Assembly: GCF_963966145.1 (NCBI RefSeq)
Contig: NC_091054.1
Span: forward strand, 17,484,001-17,548,000
Length of the DNA stretch: 64,000 bases
Source of the DNA: Tenebrio molitor
Lineage: Eukaryota > Arthropoda > Insecta > Coleoptera > Tenebrionidae
Reading direction: 5' to 3'
Shown: positions 11,396-23,369 of the stretch, piece after piece
Numbering within the stretch: the first letter of the stretch is position 1
Layout of the letters: the number at the start of each line of letters is the position of its first letter
Translations under genes and position numbers: made by a program
Notes under the pieces: generated by a model
Told to the model about the DNA's origin: nothing
Seen by the model: only the letters and a program-made list of their open reading frames with translations
The model's database searches: none

Positions 11396-14300
11396 TTATT
11401 TTTTTCTAGGTTTAAGAGTTACTCCGTAGCCATCCTTACTAGCAATTATTACGTTGATAAGAAGTTTAATACTTTCTACAGATTCGTATTGAGTTGAAAT
11501 AATTCGGAAATTTCTTATGACATTTGATAAAGAAACTTTCATTGACATCATGGCAAATGACATCCCTGAAAAGATAAAGAATTTAAATCACGAAAAATTT
11601 TAATGAAAAATATTTTACCAATACAATTTCTCGGAGGAATGCTAAAGGGCATAAACGAATAACGAGGTCTTTTTTCAATTTCCTCTGGCAGAAATCTGTC
11701 AGGATCAAATTTTAGTGGATCTGGCCAATGTATGGGATTTCTATGTATAAAATGTACAGGAATTAATAATTCGCTACCTTCGGGGATGACAATGTCACCT
11801 ACAACTTATTCAGTACAGTTCGGCAGTTAAAGGCGTCGTAAACTTACCTACGTATTTTAATATCTTCCTGAACCTGTCTCAATAGAATAGGGGCTATGGG
11901 AAATAATCTCAGGGTTTCTTTGATAACACGTTCCAAATAGTCCATTCGAGTTAAATCATCTAACGTAGGATCTCTGTCGGTATTTCCAAAGATGTCGCTC
12001 ATCTCTTTGTAAAGTTTTTCTTGAATGTCTTGGTGCATGGCTAACATTATAGTGGCAAAACTTAATGTGATAGCTGTTGTGTCGCTGCCTGTTGCAATCA
12101 TCGTTTGTGTTTCTTCCATCATTTCCTCGTCGGTCCATTTACCCTCTTCTTCGGTAGCTTTTATTAAGTTACTTAAATAATTTTTATCATTACTACTATC
12201 GCCAACTTCATTCTTATTAGACATCTTTTTTCTTTCAAGAATCTAAAAGTAATTCATTGAATAAATAAATTATTAAAACGTCATTTGTACTTGCCTTTCT
12301 GACGTAAGCATAAATCATTCCACAAAGTTGATCCAATCTTTTCTCATATCCAACCAATCTCCACACAAGATTAATTTGTAGAATGGGATTAAGGAAACGT
12401 TTCCCTATGTCAGAGGCGAATCTAAAACAATTAAGTTAAAACTCTGTGGACAATTATGGTTTATTTAGTTTACTCAGCAATCCACGACAAATATTCGTTT
12501 TGATGATTGAGATCGGCCGAATCTACCCCCATACATGTGTCTACAATAATAATACTTTAGAACAAATTTTCTTGTGATATTAATAATAATTGCACAATGC
12601 TAACTAACCACAAATAATTTTAAATGAAGATTCGTAATATCGTAGAAAGATGTTTGTTTCACAATTAATGTAGTTCTTTTTTAGGTTAACGATTAATTCA
12701 TTTGAACGTCCCACAAAAATGTCAAAATATGAATTCAAAATGGTTTGATTAAATGTTTGATTAATTATTTTTCTATGGGCTCTCCATGTTGAAACTGAAA
12801 CAGAATTAACATTTTGACAAAAATATTAAAATGTACAGTTGCGGCCGTTGGAATCTCAGACAGGAAAGATTTAAACACTCTGTATAAATTCTGAAATTTG
12901 ATTAGCGTAAACAGGGTTTTCATCAAGGATTATAAAGTCAGTGTCAGTATTTGACATATTAGGTCAGAATCGCGCGTAACTTTTGAAATGCCGCAATTAT
13001 CTGATTTGCAAAAATGTGTTAGACTGAGGGACGGTGTGAGTATAAGAGCCATTCCGAGAGAAATTAATGTGGATAATGTTTGAGTGACATTTTGAGAAAC
13101 GTCACTTTCAATACCATTTACAAAGCCAAAAGTTTGGCGTTGTCAAAATGTCTGAGTTTTCAACGGCCGCAACTGTACATATACTCGTATGTACAGTTAA
13201 TTTCAAAATTATCGAGTACACCTCAAAAATCGATTTGTTACAGTTTTTTCCACATGTAAAGAGGCCTTTTTGAAATTTGAGCGTCATATTTTTTATATGG
13301 GTTAGGTAAGTTTGACAACATAAAATGTCGCTGATATTTTAGAACACTAAAATATTGTCTGTTCTATCCTATGCATGGTGCCCTTCGCGATGTTATTATA
13401 CTGGGCAACCCTCCGGATCGACCACCAATTTGGAAAGAATGAGCACTTTCGCGTTTTCGGTTAGATTAAGCATTTTGTTTGTCAAAATTGACATTGATCA
13501 TTGACAAAAAATTTAAGTGCATTTGACACTGTAAAAAATTAGGTATACTCTATAATTTTGAAATTAACTGTACCTATATAAACAGTGAGCGGCAAAAGTA
13601 TGGAATAAATTCATTAGAAATTAAACAAATTTAAAAAAAAAAATCTTTGGACAGGTCAATTTTAGTTTATAAAAATACATATTTTAATATAAAATAAAAT
13701 TCATTTGTTTTCGAGTTATGACGTCATCGATAGTTTTTTTAAATAGAAACCCCATATTTTTGTTCTTGATTCTAATAGGCCTTTTAATTGTCTAAACGCC
13801 AGTATAAAAATTTTGTTATCTTACATAAGGAAATTAAAAAAAAAAAAAATAAAGTTGCACTCAATCAAAATTAAAATTTCTATACGTTGTGTTTCTGATA
13901 AATGATTCATTTTCGAAAACGTTTTGTAAAACAAATAACACATACGAATGAAATTGACAGTAACATTTGACTGTTTGATTTACCTACTTGATTTTTTGAC
14001 TTGTTTTTGTTCTTTATAAAATTTAATTTTTCCAACTTTATTTTTTTTTCTCAAAAATTTCCTTATGTAAGATAACAAAATTTTTATACTGTCATTTAAA
14101 CAATTAGAAGAGATATCAGAATCAAGAAAAAAAATAGGGGGTTTCCATTTAAAAAAACGATCGATGACGTCATAACTAGAAAACAAATGACTGCTTGGAA
14201 TTTTCTTTGGTACTAAAATATGTATTTTTATAAACTAAAATTGACCTGTCCAAAGATTTTTTTGAAAAAAATTTTGTTTAATTTTTAAGGAATTTATTCC

Positions 14301-15297
14301 ATACTTTTGCCGCTCACTGTACAGTTGGCTTCAAAAAAAACGCGAAATGAAATTTGACCTAATATAAACTGAATATTTTATTTGTCAATTTATGTCTGTT
14401 TGACAGTAGTATTTCTGACACATAAGTGCAGTTTTTTAACCTAAATTCTAAATGGCCGTTTCAAATTATAAAAATGTAATAAAATTTGGCAGAACTTTTT
14501 CTGACAGTTCCCGTTTTTTTTTTGAAGCCAACCGTACAACCTAATTTTGAAAAGTTGTTGAAATGTTTGACGCAGTAGATATTTATTTAAAATGCATAGG
14601 TTCAGAACTAATTTTTATATTTTTAAATTTTATTTTTTGAATAGTTGCAATTAAATATTTTTACAATAAATGAAAAATAAATTTTACTTTTGTCTGCCGT
14701 TATCGTTCACTTTACTAATAATTTGCATCAATTTCTATTTAAAGAGAATTTAATAACTTTAAAAACTCCAAAGTAACATCAAATGTTTTAAAAAAGTTAC
14801 ATTTAAGTACTCTCTTACAGTAGGTACCAAATTATGTTACTAATAAATTACGTACTTGGTGCAGTTAGTATTCCATTACCAAATACCGGGCCAAGTAAAT
14901 TGTACCACGACCCTTTAGCGAGACATTGCTTCAGAACATATTCTACAACATCTGAATCGGAAACTATAATGAATAAATAGGGACCCAACCAGATTTTTCC
15001 AATTGGTGCATATTTCTCCGCAACTTCCATTGATTTAAGAAACCAATCTTACAAGAAAAGTTGGTTAGGTATATATTTTCTATACTTTCACATTGTTTCA
15101 CCATCTGGACCTTTGCTGAATAGATGAATGCTTCCCAAAAATGGTAAAGCAAAAGGTCCCTTCAACTTTGCAGTATGATAGTACAATTTTCTTCTTTTCC
15201 AACAATAATTAATAATAAACAACACTAACACAACTGATGATAAATGAAACAGAACACTACTGACATTAAAATTATTTTCCTTCATGACGATATTCAT
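11396..15297 (-). CDS. Cytochrome P450, CYP4 clan, gene 1
   Basis: Predicted heme-thiolate monooxygenase, anchored in the ER membrane by its N-terminus; substrate unknown. Exons in coding order: 15297-15102, 15047-14856, 12794-12609, 12540-12474, 12421-12295, 12242-11852, 11798-11619, 11565-11396. They total 1509 nt, or 502 residues, usual for the family and free of stops. Visible parts: hydrophobic anchor at residues about 13-31 followed by WKRRK; hinge GPFALPFLGS; C-helix W133-R137; I-helix TGSDTT at 307-312; K-helix ETLR at 365-368; PDRF at 419-422; heme loop FSIPPRNCIG at 438-447 with ligand Cys445. The glycine expected at position 441 is proline. Intron 5 begins GC (AAG|GCAAGT). Intron 6 needs the donor C|GTAGGT, because the stronger AG|GTAAGT 4 nt downstream would create a TGA at once. 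Intron 2 (2061 bp) is full of MITEs. Confidence 0.93.
12834..13177. mobile_element. MITE 'TACAGTTGCGGCCG' in intron 2 of gene 1
   Basis: The inverted ends TACAGTTGCGGCCGTTG are bounded by TA. Gene 3 and gene 4 have the empty site (…TACATATACTCG), proving an insertion. An ATG at 12988 opens 31 codons (MPQLSDLQKCVRLRDG, then a second helix) that look like the first helix-turn-helix of a mariner transposase. This is an internally deleted mariner relative, shared with gene 2 (29119-29462). Confidence 0.85.
13192..13572. mobile_element. MITE 'TACAGTTAATTTC' in intron 2 of gene 1
   Basis: The ends TACAGTTAATTTCAAAATTA are inverted, with TA edges. The minus strand retains a decayed transposase start (LNLTENAKVLILSKL), better preserved in gene 3. 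Copies: 29477-29885 and 52400-52796. Confidence 0.85.
13582..14320. mobile_element. Long-TIR fold-back element in intron 2 of gene 1
   Basis: Inverted arms of about 200 bp run from ACAGTGAGCGGCAAAAGTAT through GAATAAATTC, a TGACGTCAT core and an AAACCCC stretch. The design matches the arms of the element at 2189-5454. Gene 3 has neither this nor the next MITE. Copy: 29895-30645. Confidence 0.85.
14320..14536. mobile_element. MITE 'TACAGTTGGCTTC' in intron 2 of gene 1
   Basis: The ends TACAGTTGGCTTCAAAAAAA and, inverted, TACGGTTGGCTTCAAAAAAA abut the previous element at a shared TA. Copy: 30645-30861. Confidence 0.8.
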
Positions 15298-15377
15298 TTA
15301 TTTAAATCAAAGTTCAAAATCAGTTTTACGTCTGATGTCACTGTGAAATGAAATATTTCTTGAGAAATAACCACCAA

Positions 15378-15385
15378 TTTATGTA
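15378..15385 (-). promoter_or_regulatory. Candidate TATA box of gene 1 (variant TACATAAA)
   Basis: On the minus strand TACATAAA lies about 80 bp upstream of the ATG, where genes 2 and 3 have TATATAAA. The spacing suits a 5' UTR of about 50 nt. Inferred only from position and comparison. Confidence 0.4.
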
Positions 15386-15534
15386 GGCGTAAAAAGAACA
15401 AGAATCAAGTAATTAGTTAGAGGACAACAGCGTCCTTGATTCGGAGAGTTTTTCGGTGTAAACATGCCACGGAGAAATAAAACAATATTAAAAATAATAA
15501 TAATAAAAATTTCTCTAGACTGTAATAATTAATA

Positions 15535-16547
15535 TACATGGTGGCCCAAGGAAAAGTATCTACCTGGATTATCTTAAAAACTACAGACTTCGGGGGAAAT
15601 TTTCCTAACAGGCTAATTTTGATATCGAAAGGGACACATAATTGTGACGAATTCAGCGGCCCAACGTCATCTAGCGGGCAAGCTTATGACCCTTTTGCAG
15701 GATGAAAGCATTTTAAATTCTCTTGATGGGGATGCCAACATTTTTTTGTTTTACCTGATTTAGTAGAGATCAAGTGATACATCATTTTAAAACAATTTGA
15801 ATTCTCTTTCCAACAGAATCATAATTTTATTGCTGTTTATGTATGTATATGTAGAATCAGTAAGTACGAGTAGAATGCTGATGATTGAAATGTAAATGGT
15901 TTTCATCGTTTTCTATTCTTTACTGTAAGTACTGCAAATTGTTAGAAACGAATGCAGGCAAATGCTCAGTTTTGAAAATTTAATATTGTTACCTAAACAG
16001 TAAATAATTTGTAGTATTTCTTTTATTTATAGACAATTTAAATTTCCTGAAATTGTTGTATCAGTTCACAATTGTTCCCTGGGTAATTCTTCTAATAATA
16101 TTGAGAAAACCCAAAGTTTTTGGTATTGTTGTAAAAAGAGTTTAAATCGCTTTAAAATGATATGTCATTCAATCCTTGTTCTCCATAATGCCGGGTGACT
16201 TTTAATGATTGACACAAATTTAGTGAGTTGGCACTCCCGAATAATTGGTACATCTAGTCATTTGTCAAAGAGTTGTCTATTGATTCGCTTTCTAGGTTAG
16301 GATTCTAGAAATAAACAATGACAATTTGATTTATTTTGACTTTTGTACTGTCATATTTGAATTTGTCAGCCAAGTGTACCAACATAAAATCGTAAATGTG
16401 TTCCCAACCCAACAAAAATAATAAGTTGCACTGCTGAATTTATCACTGGCATTTGGGATTCAAAATTGAGCAGTTTCGGCGTTTGTCATGTAAATCTGTA
16501 GTTTTCAAAATAATGCGGGCAAATAATTTACGTTGGGCCACTCGGTA
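15535..16547. mobile_element. ~1-kb TIR element upstream of gene 1
   Basis: The left end TACATGGTGGCCCAAGGAAA and the inverted right end TACCGAGTGGCCCAACGTAA form imperfect TIRs of about 50 bp that also share AAAACTACAGA. The element occurs upstream of genes 2 (31861-33591) and 3 (53797-54809), so it predates the duplications. No transposase is seen. Confidence 0.75.
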
Positions 16548-16772
16548 TAATGATTTGAGCAGATTCTTAAAATAAAAATAAACATTTAAATAATTATTCC
16601 AGCTTCTTGTGTATTTAATTTTTTATCATATTTGTCCCACTAGTCCTCCAACTAAGTAGTAAATATGATTACGCTAAATACGAAATAATTTAGCAACAAA
16701 GAATTAATTAAAAATTAAAAAAAGGAAATCCTTCTTGAATACCAATTTATGAAGGAATTTAATGAACCAGTC

Positions 16773-17466
16773 CCTACAGCCCGGATTTTAGTCAAATGCG
16801 TATTCTTCAGTTTTTCAGCCTTTATCAGGAAACTTAAAAATAAAACTTGTTTCCTAATAATTACGTCTTTTAGCATGCATTTGTTATCGCCTAAAATTCT
16901 TTTTTTTCTAAATAAACGCGTTAATTGGCTAAAGCGCCTAAAACAGTTATTTGCATATCAAGGCCGCGAAATCGTTTTTTAACGTACCGAGAGAAAAATG
17001 ATCCCCGAGGGAAACAATCTCGAGTAACTATAAAATTAACAAATAAAATTTACTTCACTGTCAGTAAATATAAATTCGGCTTACATGCTGCAATAGAAAT
17101 GACACAAATAAAATACTTTATCTTGAAAAAAAATAGTAAAAATGTCCGAAGAAAACTATGATGTTTTAGTTTCGTGTGCTCCTCCAGAGTTAAAATAGTA
17201 ATTTCTTTAACCAGTTCGTGGGCTTTTAAAACACTCGTGCCAAAGAAAGCCCAATTTACACAAGAACGAGTTAAATACAAAGTTTTTTTGTTCGACAAGC
17301 CCCTTAAATGCCCAAATCGCTTAAAATCTTTAAAATTAGCTTGACGTTTCGTTTTGACAAGTTGTGACATTTATCAAAATCCGTTCACACAGGAGAAAAT
17401 TTTCAAATACTGACAGTGTCGGACAAAAAAATATTATAAATTGTGCGGTGTCTAATTTAATACCTG
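16773..17466. other. Unrecognised spacer between blocks A and B
   Basis: AT-rich. A 106-codon minus-strand frame (17050-17370) shows no recognisable domain. The stretch TTCACACAGGAGA followed by ATTTTCAAAT at about 17385 also occurs at 6695 and may mark a TE edge. Confidence 0.4.
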
Positions 17467-17643
17467 AAAAATCGAAATGGCAGTGTGAAAAAATGTTACA
17501 GTGACTTTAGAAACTGGTGTAACAACACGAATGTGAAAACGGTGTCGGAAAATGTTGTATTGGCTTATTTACTGGAAAAATCTAACATATTGAAAAGTTC
17601 AAGTTTATGGAGCACTTATTCGCTAACATCAGAAATTCTAGTA
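17467..17643 (+). pseudogene. Crypton-like recombinase N-terminal fragment
   Basis: The frame beginning MKKCYSDFRNWCNN, with VKTVSENVVLAYL then SSSLWSTYS, resembles the SAM-like N-terminal domain of tyrosine-recombinase (Crypton-type) proteins in insects. The catalytic domain is missing. The frame runs directly into reverse-transcriptase sequence at about 17650, so it was truncated by that insertion or by rearrangement. Recognition is from sequence pattern only. Confidence 0.45.
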
Positions 17644-17649
17644 GTAAAC

Positions 17650-18928
17650 AAAAATAATTTAGAATTACTTGGAAGCCCAATTTTTGAAGATGGTTTTGAT
17701 TTCATTGCCAAAAAGTAAATTGAAAAAGTTTTTCTTCTTTTGAAAAATATAGAACAAGAAAATTGAAACTCCCACGCGGCTTATTTTTTGGTAAAAAATT
17801 GTCTCTTTCTTCCAAGATTTAATTTTTTACTTAGAACATCTCCCTTCTGGAAATTTCCCAATTGTATTAAATCAATAGACAATGCTATTCGTAACAGTTT
17901 ACAAACATTTTTAAGCATCAAGTTTATTGAAAATCAATGGACTCTTGCTTCACTTCCTATTTCAAATGGTGATCTTGGTATTAGGACAATTGAAGATATC
18001 TCTCTCCCAGCCTTCCTTGGTTCAAACCATGGTGTTCACGACCTAGTTTTTCAAAAATTACCAAAAATGGACAAAAAGGTTAGTGTTCATTTTGCTCAAG
18101 AAGCTATTGGATTATGGATTGAATTAAATGGTAGAACATTTACAACGGAAACATTTTTACAAAAATATATAATCAAAACAACAAGAATCATCGCCAATGA
18201 AATTAATCATTGTGATAAAATTGATTCAGCTCGTTTTCTTGTCGCACAAAGAAAGGAATCCAATGTTTGGCTTCATGCCTTTCCCTCAAGAAACATGGGT
18301 ACATTTGGGGACAACAAGATTTTTTTTTACAAATACATATGTGTAGCAAATCGCTTTAGTTGTGAAATTTTTGAGAAACATACTTGCCATTGCGGCTTTA
18401 CAGTTTCAAATGATGGCCGTCATGGACTTAGTTGTCCTAAAAATAAGGGCAGATTTTCAAGACATTCGGATCTAGATCAAATTATCCAGCGAGCCTTAAG
18501 TTCCATCCACTTTTCCTCCTCTCTTGAACCATGTGGTAAAAGACCTGATGGTGCTACACTCATTCCATGGCGTAAAAGTCAACGCCTAATATGGGATGTA
18601 GCATGTGTTGACACTTTGGCTGATTCTTACATAAGAAAAACTTCCATAATTGCAGGATCAGCTGCCGAAGAAGCAAGCAATATCAAAATTTAAAGTCTGC
18701 AAATTATATTTTTAAAGCATTAGCTTTCGAAACGTTAGGTCCATGGAGTTTGGTTTGTAAAACATTTATCGATTTCATTGGCGCAAAACTTATGATTGAA
18801 TCCGGAGATTCTAGAGCAAAATTTTTCTTCTACCAAAGAATCTCATTGGCAATTCAACGTGGAAATGCTGCAACTATTTTAGGCACTCTGCCTTATGTAA
18901 CTCCACTTGAAGAAGTGCATTGTTTATG
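17650..18928 (+). pseudogene. LINE reverse transcriptase 3' part (RLE-type), copy B
   Basis: Begins at LELLGSPIFEDGF, a block that also follows the RT palm region in the element at 39412. It has in-frame stops at about 17716 and 17764, then an open frame of 301 residues to 18693, then a frameshift to the final LAIQRGNAA segment ending at 18928. It contains the CHCG, HGLSC and KRPDG elements of the zinc-knuckle and RLE-like region. From 17845 it is identical or nearly so to 1-1084. Confidence 0.8.
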
Positions 18929-19097
18929 ATTTATATGATTGTATACATTTAATTATTACTTGTTTATTAAATTTTACTAGTTTGTATGTTGAAGTTCATG
19001 TTGAACATACGGGATGGCATTGATCTAATGAAGTTTCTGAAGTTGGTACCTTTTTTGAAAAAGAAATCAGTTGATTATCAGGCGAAAAAGTCTAAGG

Positions 19098-19704
19098 CAG
19101 GGTTTCTCAACCTTTTAACTTTGTAAAGACATGGCTGCAGTACATTCAGCGTCACTGTTTTATTGCAAGGCAAGATGGTATTCTATTTTTGCAATGTGTG
19201 CAGAAAAGCGAACCGGAAGCCGAGAAGTTTCGAAATGATTTATTTGTGATGAAATTGAGTTCCTTGGTCCAAGCTCCAAGGATCAAATACATACCTACGT
19301 TGGACAAGTGATAAAGTTAATGCTTTTTGTAGAAAATTTTAATTGTGGAGGAGAAATTTAAAGCATAAAACCTAGAAATGTTTGCAAATGTGGATGTATA
19401 TCTTAAAAGGCCGAAGAACAATATGTGAAAGTTGTTTATGTACCTATTTTCTGTGGCGACTGTTTTGAAGATTTCAGCTGAATATAGAAAAAGAACTCGA
19501 GAGTGTCAATTACTAATATTTAACCTTCTTTTGAAAAACTTCGCTTTGCAAGACAGGTCCAAGGGAGTCACTAATATATTATTAAACTTGGTTTAAATTT
19601 AGTATTGATATACATTTTTAAATTTTTTTCAATATGTTCGCGCCCTCCCTTTATTGTTATTACGCCCCCCTAGGGGGGCGCGCCCCACAATTTGAGAATC
19701 GCTA
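19098..19704. mobile_element. hAT-like element, copy B
   Basis: Duplicate of 1254-1860 with the same ends and the same 8-bp flanks GTCTAAGG (19090-19097, 19705-19712). It was carried along by the segmental duplication and is not an independent insertion. Confidence 0.8.
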
Positions 19705-20493
19705 GTCTAAGGTATTGACACATAATCAAATCAATTATTATTTTAATTTTATATTTTTAGGAAAAGCTAGAGATTAAAATTATTTATTGTGGAAGGTAAA
19801 TGTTAAGTTCTGTTATGATAACTTGTATCATCTGCCCCTTTTTACGTCATTTTAATCATTTTTATCATTTTTATCAGGGGCCATGCGAAGAGACGAATTA
19901 ACCAAAATGTTTATTGATGACATTCAGGATGAAAATTCTTAGTAAACTAGGCAAAAATGAATAGGAAATTTTTCCATTTTTGAATTTTTTATAAATATAG
20001 TTTAAAATTTGTACTGAAAAGTGAAATATATACAGTGTGGAAACTACTTATGGAATAAATTCAATAATTTCAAAACTAATAACATTTGTCGAAAATGCTG
20101 AAACAAGTCAATTTTTATTTCTCATAATGCTTATTTTAAGTTGCTTCACTTGTTTATGACATCATTCATTTTTGAGTTATGACGTCACACTCATTTTTTT
20201 TAAATGACAACCCCCACTTTTTTTGAAGTGAAAACTTCTTTAGGCGCGCCACATACATTTTATTCCCGGCCAGTGAATTAGTTTCATGCGACACGGTAAA
20301 ATCGTTCGCAGCACAAGCTAAAATCGGAAAATCGTTCGCAGCACGACACGGCAAGCTAAAATCAAGGGAGTCGAGTTTTTTAACGGACCGAGCAAAAAAC
20401 AATCAACTGTGTCAATTTTAAATTTTCATTGTACGTTGTGTTGTGACCTGACTGACCTCAGTGCAGAGCTGCTGGAGTAACTGTATATAGATA

Positions 20494-20668
20494 TACAGGA
20501 TATTTCATGAGTGATAATGAGTCTGACATAATTTAAAAAGCAACCCACACTATATTTCCAAAAAAAAACTGGCTACTGAAATTAAAATGTCCAGCTTTTT
20601 TTGAAAATGTATTGTGGGTTGAATTTATTATTCCGTCAGGCTCATTATCACTCGTGAAATATCCTGTA
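20494..20668. mobile_element. MITE, copy B of 2652-2825
   Basis: Same TIRs starting TACAGGATATTTCA. It is one A longer in a homopolymer. Confidence 0.75.
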
Positions 20669-21262
20669 TAGTTTTATATAATATAAACGTTAAAGACACG
20701 ACAAATATTGTAAGTTTACAGATGAATGTAGGATTTAATACGTAATTCTCATATATAATACATATACCAAGGGACAGATATATTGCCGAAAATTTTTTCG
20801 AGCAGTCCTGACACACGAGTGTTTGTAGCAAGAAAATTACACGAGGGCGCCAGCCCGAGGGTAATTGTGAGCGACAAACACGAGTGTTGGACAGCAAGAA
20901 AAAATTTCTGGCGATATACCGGGTGTATTATGAAAAACCTTTGGTGCTATAACTTCCTTATTTCTTATCCGATTTTAATAAATGATATGCCAAACAAAAT
21001 CGTTTTAAATGGGCTACAATTTGAATTGATCCAATATTTGTTCTTGAGTTCTGTTTTTGACAAATGATAGTCAACTTTTTTTTTTCAAATGGCACTATTA
21101 ACTTTTTTTGCTCAGTTTTATAGAGATTTTTATTTTAAATATGAAAATATAAATAACCATGCTCATGCATAGAAGCAAAAAGAAGAAATTAAAAAACGAT
21201 GTTTTTTTTTAAATTAAGCAGACACATTAAACAGTAATAAAAGTGCATTCTAATTTTGCAAA

Positions 21263-21445
21263 GTGACTAAGACAGCTATGGATATTCAAGACCATGTCTA
21301 TTTGACTCCGGCCAATAACAGAGATGATTTAATAAAAAGAATCGTAGCAGTATGTGAACAAATACCACCAGAATTTTTATTAAACGCCGCAATAGGCGTC
21401 AGCGGAAGGTGTCGAATGTGCCTTAGAGAGAATGGAAGTACCTAA
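21263..21445 (+). pseudogene. Mariner/Tc1 transposase C-terminal fragment, copy B
   Basis: Identical frame to that at 3421-3603 (HVYLTPANN, IPPEFLLNA, CLRENG). It lacks the catalytic region. Confidence 0.6.
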
Positions 21446-22280
21446 TTTCAAACATTTGCATTTCCCTAGGGGAAAATTCCGCTTAACTAAATTGTGATTG
21501 GTTGCTATTTAAATAATTCGGAGTTGTGATTTGTCAATATAAATCATGTGACATTTGAGGGCAATTCTCAATTATATGGCTTCAACAATTCATCTAATGG
21601 AAAAATTTGTGTAGCAAAATGTGAAGAGGAAAATGGACAAATTATCATAATACAGGGTATTGCTATTGCTATTAAAACTTGTGTTGTGTTCAATATCATC
21701 GTCAAGAAAATAAACCTTAAACATCCAAACCTAACCTCACAAATTTTGCCAGAGTGTACCTCTAAAAGCGGACGTATTTGCATTAATTATTTATGCCTTG
21801 CTCCTTATTCCTCCAAGTAGTATCATCCATAGTAATATCATTTACAGAATACATATTACTTAAAATCGGTAACGAGCATCATAGAAGTTTTCACTTCTGT
21901 CGTGCGGTCTTAAGCACACACTCTTTTTTTTCTCTTTCTCATAGACCTTCCTACTAGCTAAAGGATGAATGAAAAAAATTGGTACCTTACATAACAATTT
22001 TTTTTAGAAAATGACAAATGTTCATTCAAAAATTTAATTTAATTTTTAATTTAACTACGTCAGTTATCGCAGCAGACTGATCTTTCTGTAGGAGCGTGCC
22101 ACAAATTGTTATGAAAAGATGTACTGTATGTAATTGTATCTTTACTGTGTGAGAGTGGTAGAAGATCCGATCGGTGATCCGATTCAGAGACTGCCTTTGC
22201 TGCGACATCCGTTTTTCAAAATAAAAGATTTTCATAGGTGATACTACCAGAATATTAAATGAACATTCGATACTATAAAA

Positions 22281-23184
22281 CATCTTCATAAATTATTCGT
22301 TACTTGGGGGCCTTTCGCCGTCGGAAGCTACCGCCAGTGTCCATCGCACTCAATTAGCTGTGGTCCGGCGTAAGTACACAAACAGCCGCGTCACCCATAA
22401 GTGGGATAGTAACCAAACTAGGCCAGCTGACACTATGAGTCTGTTAGTACCTTTTTCCCTTTTATTTTCAACAACCGGAATAGACCAGGCTTTGACTGAG
22501 GGCTTCGAGGGCTATCGCGTAGGGTTCAATTTATTGGGACAGACAGATCACATGCTTCGCATCTCGAACTCTTATAACGGGTGACTATTAAAATTTTCAC
22601 TTGGAGTTGGCTTTGAGCGAGTTTTTATTTTTTCTGTTACTTTAGACACACGCAAGAACGAATGACAAATGTCATGCAGTACAATTGAAACATAGTTTTG
22701 AAATATCAAATTTGTCAGTGTCTAAGGTGCAACGGAAAACAAAGAATGATCCATAGTCAACCCTAAGTGAAAATTTTAATAGTCACCCGTTAATACTGTT
22801 CGCGCCAGAATCTTCGGTACTTGCCCAGCTTAGTCACTTATACATGAGTCATAATTCAATTCTTGGGCCGTGAGTCAAATTCCATTTACCCAACCGTCCA
22901 CCAAAAAACTTTACTAAATTCATTTATTTATTTATACCGTTTGTGTTCTATCGTTTCAATTCCATTTTGAAACCTCCCAAAGATGCAGCCCCTCGTAGAA
23001 CCTAATTAAATTAATTTATAAACAAAACACAACGTAGGGCAATTAAACATTTCTTTTCACATTATTTTGTTTCATATGTATTTTTCCGCAAAAATATTAT
23101 GCGAGGAAATACTGCAACCAACCATACACCAAATAAGGGAGGAAAGTTTCATCGAGGAAGAACCAAGGAAGTCGAAACGTTTCA
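22281..23184 (+). mobile_element. LTR-like fragment, copy B
   Basis: Runs from ATTATTCGTTACTTGGGGGC to GAAACGTTTCA. The left part aligns with the LTR-like element at 55304-58286 read inverted. A MITE interrupts it at 22575-22792. Confidence 0.75.
22575..22792. mobile_element. 218-bp MITE, copy B
   Basis: Duplicate of 4660-4877 with the same TIRs TAACGGGTGACTATT. Confidence 0.85.
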
Positions 23185-23369
23185 GTAAAAGAAGAAAAAT
23201 ATGGAGGTTGTCATTTAAAATAATTGGCGTCATAGCTCAAAAATCGATGACGAGTGAAGCATTAAAATCAGCATTTTGAGAAATAAACTTAACCTGTTTC
23301 AGCGTTTTCCACAAATGTTATAAGTTTTGAAATTACTGAATTTATTCCATAAATAGTTTCCACACAATA

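Larger units (their letters stand above)
1..16772. repeat. Segmental duplication block A (left end outside window)
   Basis: Positions 1 onward match 17845 onward almost base for base (offset 17844 at the start). The match runs to 7978, resumes at about 9988 and continues past P450 gene 1 to about 16772. Blocks A and B share the same TE insertions, so the TEs were present before the duplication. The left boundary lies outside the window. Confidence 0.95.
20031..23369. mobile_element. Composite long-TIR element, copy B
   Basis: Duplicate of 2189-5454 with the same nested insertions. It keeps about 86 bp of LTR sequence near 22281-22350 that copy A has lost, so B is the more complete copy there. 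Confidence 0.75.

Noticed and set aside
11956..12138. Second minus-strand ORF inside P450 exon 6
   Set aside because: Out-of-frame shadow of the P450 coding sequence.
17050..17370. 106-codon minus-strand ORF
   Set aside because: No domain, no second copy, AT-rich context and no convincing start context.
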